Assembly (NCBI RefSeq): GCF_900119165.1
Contig: NZ_FPJG01000006.1
Location: forward strand, 2,976,001 to 3,040,000
Origin: Amycolatopsis australiensis
GTDB taxonomy: Bacteria > Actinomycetota > Actinomycetes > Mycobacteriales > Pseudonocardiaceae
Direction: 5' to 3'
Length of the DNA: 64,000 bases
In this document: in pieces, positions 60,400 through 64,000 of the stretch
Layout of the letters: the number at the start of each line of letters is the position of its first letter
Position numbering within the stretch: the stretch's first letter is position 1
The notes under the pieces: generated by a model
The model's input: the letters and a program-made list of their open reading frames with translations, nothing else
Told to the model about the DNA's origin: nothing
Database searches by the model: none
Program-made: the position numbers and the translations under genes

Positions 60400-61605
60400 T
60401 CAGCAGGCGCCGTTGTCCTGCCACACGCCCCATTCGCCGGTGGTGCCGGGCTCTTCGCCCTGCGTCCACCACTTGGCCGTCCACTTGTGGCCGTTGTGCG
60501 ACACGACGTTGTCCTTGACGTAGACCTTCGTCCGGTCCCACTCCGGCGCGGTGCAGGTGCCGCCGCCCGGGGTGGTCGGGGTCGTCGTCGCGGTCGGGGT
60601 CGTCTGCGGCGGCGTCGCGCCGGCGAACCGGACGCTGAACTTCGTGAAGTCCCAGTCGTTCTGCGGGACGTTGCTGCAGACGCCGTTGTCGGTCGTCCCG
60701 ACGCAGGCGCGGTCGCGGTTGACCGACCAGAACGTGAAGCGGCCGAGGCCGTGGCTGGTCGCGTAGTCGTACACCGTCTGGAAGTCGGAGGTGTAGAACA
60801 TCTCCGCGGCGTCCGACTTGCCGTTCATGCCCGAGAAGCCCTCGTGCGAGTACGCGGTCGCGCTGTCCCAGCCCAGGTGCGACATCAGCAGGCCGTGGAA
60901 CGCCTCCAGCGCCGACACCTGCGACGAGCCGCCGTTGAAGCCGCCGTCGAACGGCATGATCGAGAAGTTGTTGGGCGAGAAGCCGATCGACTTGGCCTGG
61001 TCGAGCAGCTGCGTGCCGAACCAGCCGGTGCCGGCCGAGGTGCCCGGCATGGTCACCGACACGAACAGGCCGGGGTTGTCGGCCTGCAACGTCTTGGCCG
61101 CGCCGAGCTCGTTCGCGATGGCGGCGGTGTTCTCGTACTCGGGCTCTTCGAGGTCGAAGTCGATGGCCTTGAGCGAGTACTTGGTGACGACCTGCTGGTA
61201 CGCGGCGGCCGTCGCGGCGACGGTCCCGCAGGTCTGGCCGAGCTTGGTGCCGCCGTAGCCGCCGACGGACACCGAGACGTCACCGCCGGCGCCGCGGATC
61301 TTCGCGATCGCGTTGGCGACGGTGGTGTCGGTGGTGATCGGGTCGGTGCCGTCCCAGGTGGGACTGCAGCCGCCGCCGTTCGGCGCCAGGATGAAGGCCA
61401 GCTGGAACGCCTTGAGCCCGGTCGCGTTCATCACGGTCACCGGATCGGGTGGGTTGTTGCTCTGGGGCATGAGGTAGGGAGCCGCGGCGTACCAGTTGTT
61501 GCTCAACGCCGCGGTCGCCGAGGGCGCGCCGAGCACGAGGCTGACGGCGGTGGCGGCGAAAGTGGCGGCGGCGAGCCCGATGGCGGCCAGTCTGCTTCTG
61601 CGCAC
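60400..61605 (-). CDS. Secreted GH18 chitinase with CBM5/12
   Basis: A 401-residue secreted enzyme. A Sec signal (AAIGLAAATFAATAVSLVLG, cleavage near APSATA-AL) is followed by a GH18 barrel with the catalytic DxxDxE variant in LKAIDFDLEEPEYEN near residue 150, where Glu is the acid. A Thr/Pro linker (PPQTTPTATTTPTTPGGG) leads to a C-terminal chitin-binding CBM5/12 module (VVSHNGHKWTAKWWTQGEEP). It degrades chitin outside the cell. GTG 61605 follows GGGAGGA. Confidence 0.94.
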   Translation of the reverse strand: MRRSRLAAIGLAAATFAATAVSLVLGAPSATAALSNNWYAAAPYLMPQSNNPPDPVTVMNATGLKAFQLAFILAPNGGGCSPTWDGTDPITTDTTVANAIAKIRGAGGDVSVSVGGYGGTKLGQTCGTVAATAAAYQQVVTKYSLKAIDFDLEEPEYENTAAIANELGAAKTLQADNPGLFVSVTMPGTSAGTGWFGTQLLDQAKSIGFSPNNFSIMPFDGGFNGGSSQVSALEAFHGLLMSHLGWDSATAYSHEGFSGMNGKSDAAEMFYTSDFQTVYDYATSHGLGRFTFWSVNRDRACVGTTDNGVCSNVPQNDWDFTKFSVRFAGATPPQTTPTATTTPTTPGGGTCTAPEWDRTKVYVKDNVVSHNGHKWTAKWWTQGEEPGTTGEWGVWQDNGAC

Positions 61606-61779
61606 GATCTGTCCTCCCGGTGGGGATCGAGGGTGGACAGATCATTGGACTAGACCATTGATGAAGTCAACACACGATGGGCGCAGTGGGTGAATCACGG
61701 GGAAATGTCCGGTTGGGATCGGTACTTTCGTCGGCCGGCAGGCCACGCGCCGGGCGGGTGGGCCGCTGCGCGCCGACCG

Positions 61780-62862
61780 TCAAGCCGCCGGCAGGGTCAC
61801 CGTCACCACCAGGCCACCCTCCGGCCGGGCCGTTGCCGTCACCTCGCCACCATGCGCGTGGGCCACCGAGCGCACGATCGACAGCCCCAGGCCCGCGCCC
61901 TCCGCGGCCACCCGCGCGCGGCGGTGGAACGGGTCGAACAGCGCCGGGACCTCCTCCGCCGGAATGACCGGGCCGCTGTTCGACACCTCCAGCCGGACCC
62001 TTCCGCACTCCGGCCTGGTCGTCACCCGCGCCCAGCCGCCGGGCACGTTGTGCCGCAGCGCGTTCTCCAGCAGGTTGTGCGCCAGCCTCTCCAGCAGCAA
62101 CGCGTCGCCCACCGTCAGGGCCTCCGTCAGGTCCTCCGACACTCCCGGGGGCACCACGTGCGCCACGATCGCCGCCAGGTCCACCGGGTGGCGTTCGGTC
62201 AGTGCGCTCTCCGAACGCGCCAGCAGCAGCAACCCGCTGATCAGCTTCTCGTGCCGCGCGTTGATCCGCAGCAGCTTGCTTCCCAGCTCGCGGACGTCTT
62301 CCGACGCCGTCCGGCGGTGCATGGCCACCTCGACCAGGGAACGGTTCAACGTCAGCGGGGTGCGCAGTTCGTGCGACGCGTTCGCGACGAACCGGCGCTG
62401 CGCGTCGAACGACCGGTCGAGCCGCTCCACCATCACGTCGAACGCGTCGGCGAGGGTCTTCACCTCGTCGTCCGGGCCGCGCAGCGCGATGCGCCCGTGC
62501 CCGCCCGGGTCGGCCGTTGCCGCGATGCGGCGGGCCGTGTCCGTCACCTGGCGCAACGGAGCCAGCGCGCGGCCCGCCACCAGCCAGCCCATGCCGGCCG
62601 CCAGCACCGCCACCACCGCCAGCGCGATGCCGCCCTGCGTCAGCAGCGACGTCACCGCCGCCGCCCGCACCTGACGGGCCTGCTCGTCGAACGCCGCCAG
62701 GGGCGGCAACGGCGGTGCGCCCGGCGGCGGGCTGCCCGAGAGCACCGTGACGCGCCGCCCGACCTGCCGCGCGAACAGCACGTACGTGACACCCAGCAGC
62801 ACCACGCCCGCCAGCAGGAACAGGCCGCCGTACAGGACGGTCAGCCGCAGCCGGAGGCTCAC
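61780..62862 (-). CDS. Sensor histidine kinase
   Basis: A 360-residue membrane kinase. Two membrane segments (LTVLYGGLFLLAGVVLLGVT and IALAVVAVLAAGMGWLVAG) flank a short extracellular loop, followed by HAMP, the HisKA box FVANASHELRTPLTLNRSLV with the phosphorylated His near residue 167, and the HATPase region (HNLLENALRHNVPGG, GAGLGLSIVRSVAHAHGG). It pairs with the response regulator, whose stop overlaps its GTG start. The sensed signal is unknown. Confidence 0.95.
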   Translation of the reverse strand: MSLRLRLTVLYGGLFLLAGVVLLGVTYVLFARQVGRRVTVLSGSPPPGAPPLPPLAAFDEQARQVRAAAVTSLLTQGGIALAVVAVLAAGMGWLVAGRALAPLRQVTDTARRIAATADPGGHGRIALRGPDDEVKTLADAFDVMVERLDRSFDAQRRFVANASHELRTPLTLNRSLVEVAMHRRTASEDVRELGSKLLRINARHEKLISGLLLLARSESALTERHPVDLAAIVAHVVPPGVSEDLTEALTVGDALLLERLAHNLLENALRHNVPGGWARVTTRPECGRVRLEVSNSGPVIPAEEVPALFDPFHRRARVAAEGAGLGLSIVRSVAHAHGGEVTATARPEGGLVVTVTLPAA

Positions 62863-63515
62863 CGGAGCCGGTAGCCGACGCCGGTGACCGTCTCCACCAG
62901 CGGCGGGTCGCCGAGCTTGCGGCGCAGCTTGAGGATGGTGAGCCGGACCGCGCCGGTGAACGGGTCCGCGTGCTCGTCCCACGCCTTCTCCAGCAGGTGC
63001 TCGGCGGACACCGTGGCGCCGTCCGCGCGCAGCAGCTCGGCGAGCACGGCGAACTCCTTTTTGGACAGTGGCAGGTACCGCCCGTCGCGGAACACCTCGT
63101 GCCGCGCCGGATCGAGCGTGACGCCGGAGCGGCGCAGCACCGGCGGCGCCGCCGGGCGGCAGCGCCGGCCCAGCGACTGAATGCGCGCCGCCAGCTCGGG
63201 GAAAGCGAACGGCTTCGTCAGGTAGTCGTCGGCGCCCAGCGACAGCCCGTCGACGCGGTCGGTGACCTCGACGGCCGCGGTGAGCATCAGCACCCGCGTC
63301 GCCGCCTCGGACGCGACCACCCGGCGGCAGACGTCGTCGCCGTGCACGACCGGCAGGTCCCGGTCGAGCACGACGACGTCGTAGTCGTGCACGGCGATCC
63401 GGTCGAGCGCCGCCCCGCCGTCGTGGGCGACGTCGACGGCGTGGGACTCGTCGCGCAGCCACTCCGCGATCGCGTCCGCGAGCATCGGCTCGTCCTCCAC
63501 CACCAGGACCCGCAT
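62859..63515 (-). CDS. OmpR-family response regulator
   Basis: A 218-residue regulator. Receiver: MRVLVVEDEPMLADAIAEWL with the acidic pair, phosphorylated Asp in YDVVVLDRDLPVVHGDDV near residue 51, and Lys in ADDYLTKPFAFPEL. The winged helix (LPLSKKEFAVLAELLRADGA, AVRLTILKLRRKLGDP, ETVTGVGYRLR) binds DNA. It overlaps the kinase gene (GTGA). It is transcribed after the glycosyltransferase gene with a 35-bp gap, so they may form one operon. Confidence 0.95.
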   Translation of the reverse strand: MRVLVVEDEPMLADAIAEWLRDESHAVDVAHDGGAALDRIAVHDYDVVVLDRDLPVVHGDDVCRRVVASEAATRVLMLTAAVEVTDRVDGLSLGADDYLTKPFAFPELAARIQSLGRRCRPAAPPVLRRSGVTLDPARHEVFRDGRYLPLSKKEFAVLAELLRADGATVSAEHLLEKAWDEHADPFTGAVRLTILKLRRKLGDPPLVETVTGVGYRLR

Positions 63516-63550
63516 GCCGCCATGATCGCCGCGGCGGTGTTTCCTCGCCG

Positions 63551-64000
63551 TTAGCGGCACCGGTAGAGCGTGTCCGCGCCGCCGGCCACCCGGACCGGCC
63601 CACCGGACCGGCCGCCGTACTCGCCCGGGTCGACGACCGCGCAGTGCCGCTCGATCCAGCGCTGCCGTTCGCCCTGCACCGGGCTCCGCGGCGGCCCGCC
63701 GGGAACGGTGCCCGCGCTGCTCAGCACGAACCGCAGCTTGCCTTCGGCGAGCCAGCGGTCCAGCTGCGCGACCGGCGGCGCGTCGTCGCGGCCGCCGAAG
63801 CCGCCCATGCCGATCACCGTCGCGTCGGAGTCGATGACGAACGGCGCGACCGCGTTCGCTTCGGCGTTCACGGCGAGGGTGATCTCGGTGCCGTGCGCGC
63901 GGGCGTAGTCGAGGATGCGGCGTTGTTCACCGGACAGCGTGGCGGTGCCGTCGCCGCCCGCGAGCATCAGGCGGGGTCGCGGCCCGCCCGGTGACGGCGG
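63551..64000 (-). CDS. ArnT-like glycosyltransferase, C-terminal part (5' end outside window)
   Basis: The last 149 residues of a larger protein. LSGEQRRILDYARAHGTEIT, NAVAPFVIDSDATVIGMGGF, DDAPPVAQLDRWLAEGKLRF and VLSSAG match the soluble C-terminal domain of actinobacterial PMT/ArnT-like membrane glycosyltransferases, often encoded beside two-component systems. The membrane part lies beyond position 64000. The tail has two Cys (ERHCAVVDPGEY, TLYRCR). Confidence 0.85.
   Translation of the reverse strand, partial: PPSPGGPRPRLMLAGGDGTATLSGEQRRILDYARAHGTEITLAVNAEANAVAPFVIDSDATVIGMGGFGGRDDAPPVAQLDRWLAEGKLRFVLSSAGTVPGGPPRSPVQGERQRWIERHCAVVDPGEYGGRSGGPVRVAGGADTLYRCR

Overview
The window is high-GC actinomycete chromosome. 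Frequent GTG starts, chains of genes joined by ATGA or GTGA overlaps, an Asp23/AmaP/DUF6286 envelope operon, a fasciclin lipoprotein beside a membrane molybdopterin oxidoreductase, DUF3224, and many TetR, MarR, HxlR and LysR regulators all point to Pseudonocardiales, with an Amycolatopsis-like genome the best guess from gene content. No rRNA, CRISPR array or replication origin was seen. Two tRNA genes are present: Lys(CTT) at 44.7 kb and His(GTG) at 48.9 kb.

Layout. 0-0.6 kb holds a frameshifted IS481 transposase. 0.6-6 kb holds regulator-controlled small-molecule enzymes: an XRE-SDR-MBL run, then a TetR gene with two related operator-like sites in front of an NmrA-type reductase and an amidohydrolase. 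6-10 kb holds a LysR/EamA pair and an OmpA-type lipoprotein with a membrane partner. 10.2-12.4 kb holds an unusual PfkB-kinase fusion translationally coupled to a GTP-cyclohydrolase-II-like enzyme. 12.9-16.5 kb holds a membrane pentapeptide-repeat protein, the fasciclin lipoprotein and the SuoX-like oxidoreductase. 16.6-18.7 kb is an Asp23 operon with two apparent frame breaks. 19-26 kb is a series of divergently regulated detoxification units: MarR with hydrolase, an ArsR-phosphatase fusion with a VOC protein, and MarR with WrbA and an MFS pump, each with clear operator palindromes.

26.2-32 kb is an accessory patch. It has a decayed OmpR-type response regulator, a LexA-like box in front of a 70-aa ORF, an intact three-gene cassette (HExxH metallopeptidase, zinc-ribbon protein, membrane protein) that is the best candidate here for an undescribed system, and a decayed IS5 transposase. 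32-36 kb carries HxlR/tautomerase and TetR/FAD-monooxygenase pairs. 36.3-42.4 kb is a tightly coupled acyl-CoA operon (MHS transporter, racemase-like CoA transferase, acyl-CoA dehydrogenase, second CoA transferase, GH88-like protein, EtfA fragment) opposite a PucR regulator. Several of its products look damaged: the transporter lacks a central block and EtfA is truncated.

44.7-64 kb is mostly core chromosome: the tRNAs, an L,D-transpeptidase, Orn, a HerA-like ATPase, an HtrA-type protease, an M20 hydrolase, a methyltransferase, an AlkA-like glycosylase, an 81-84 bp tandem repeat, an M50-type peptidase, ProA, a RibD-like enzyme with swapped domains, a secreted chitinase, a two-component system, and the end of a glycosyltransferase cut by the window edge.
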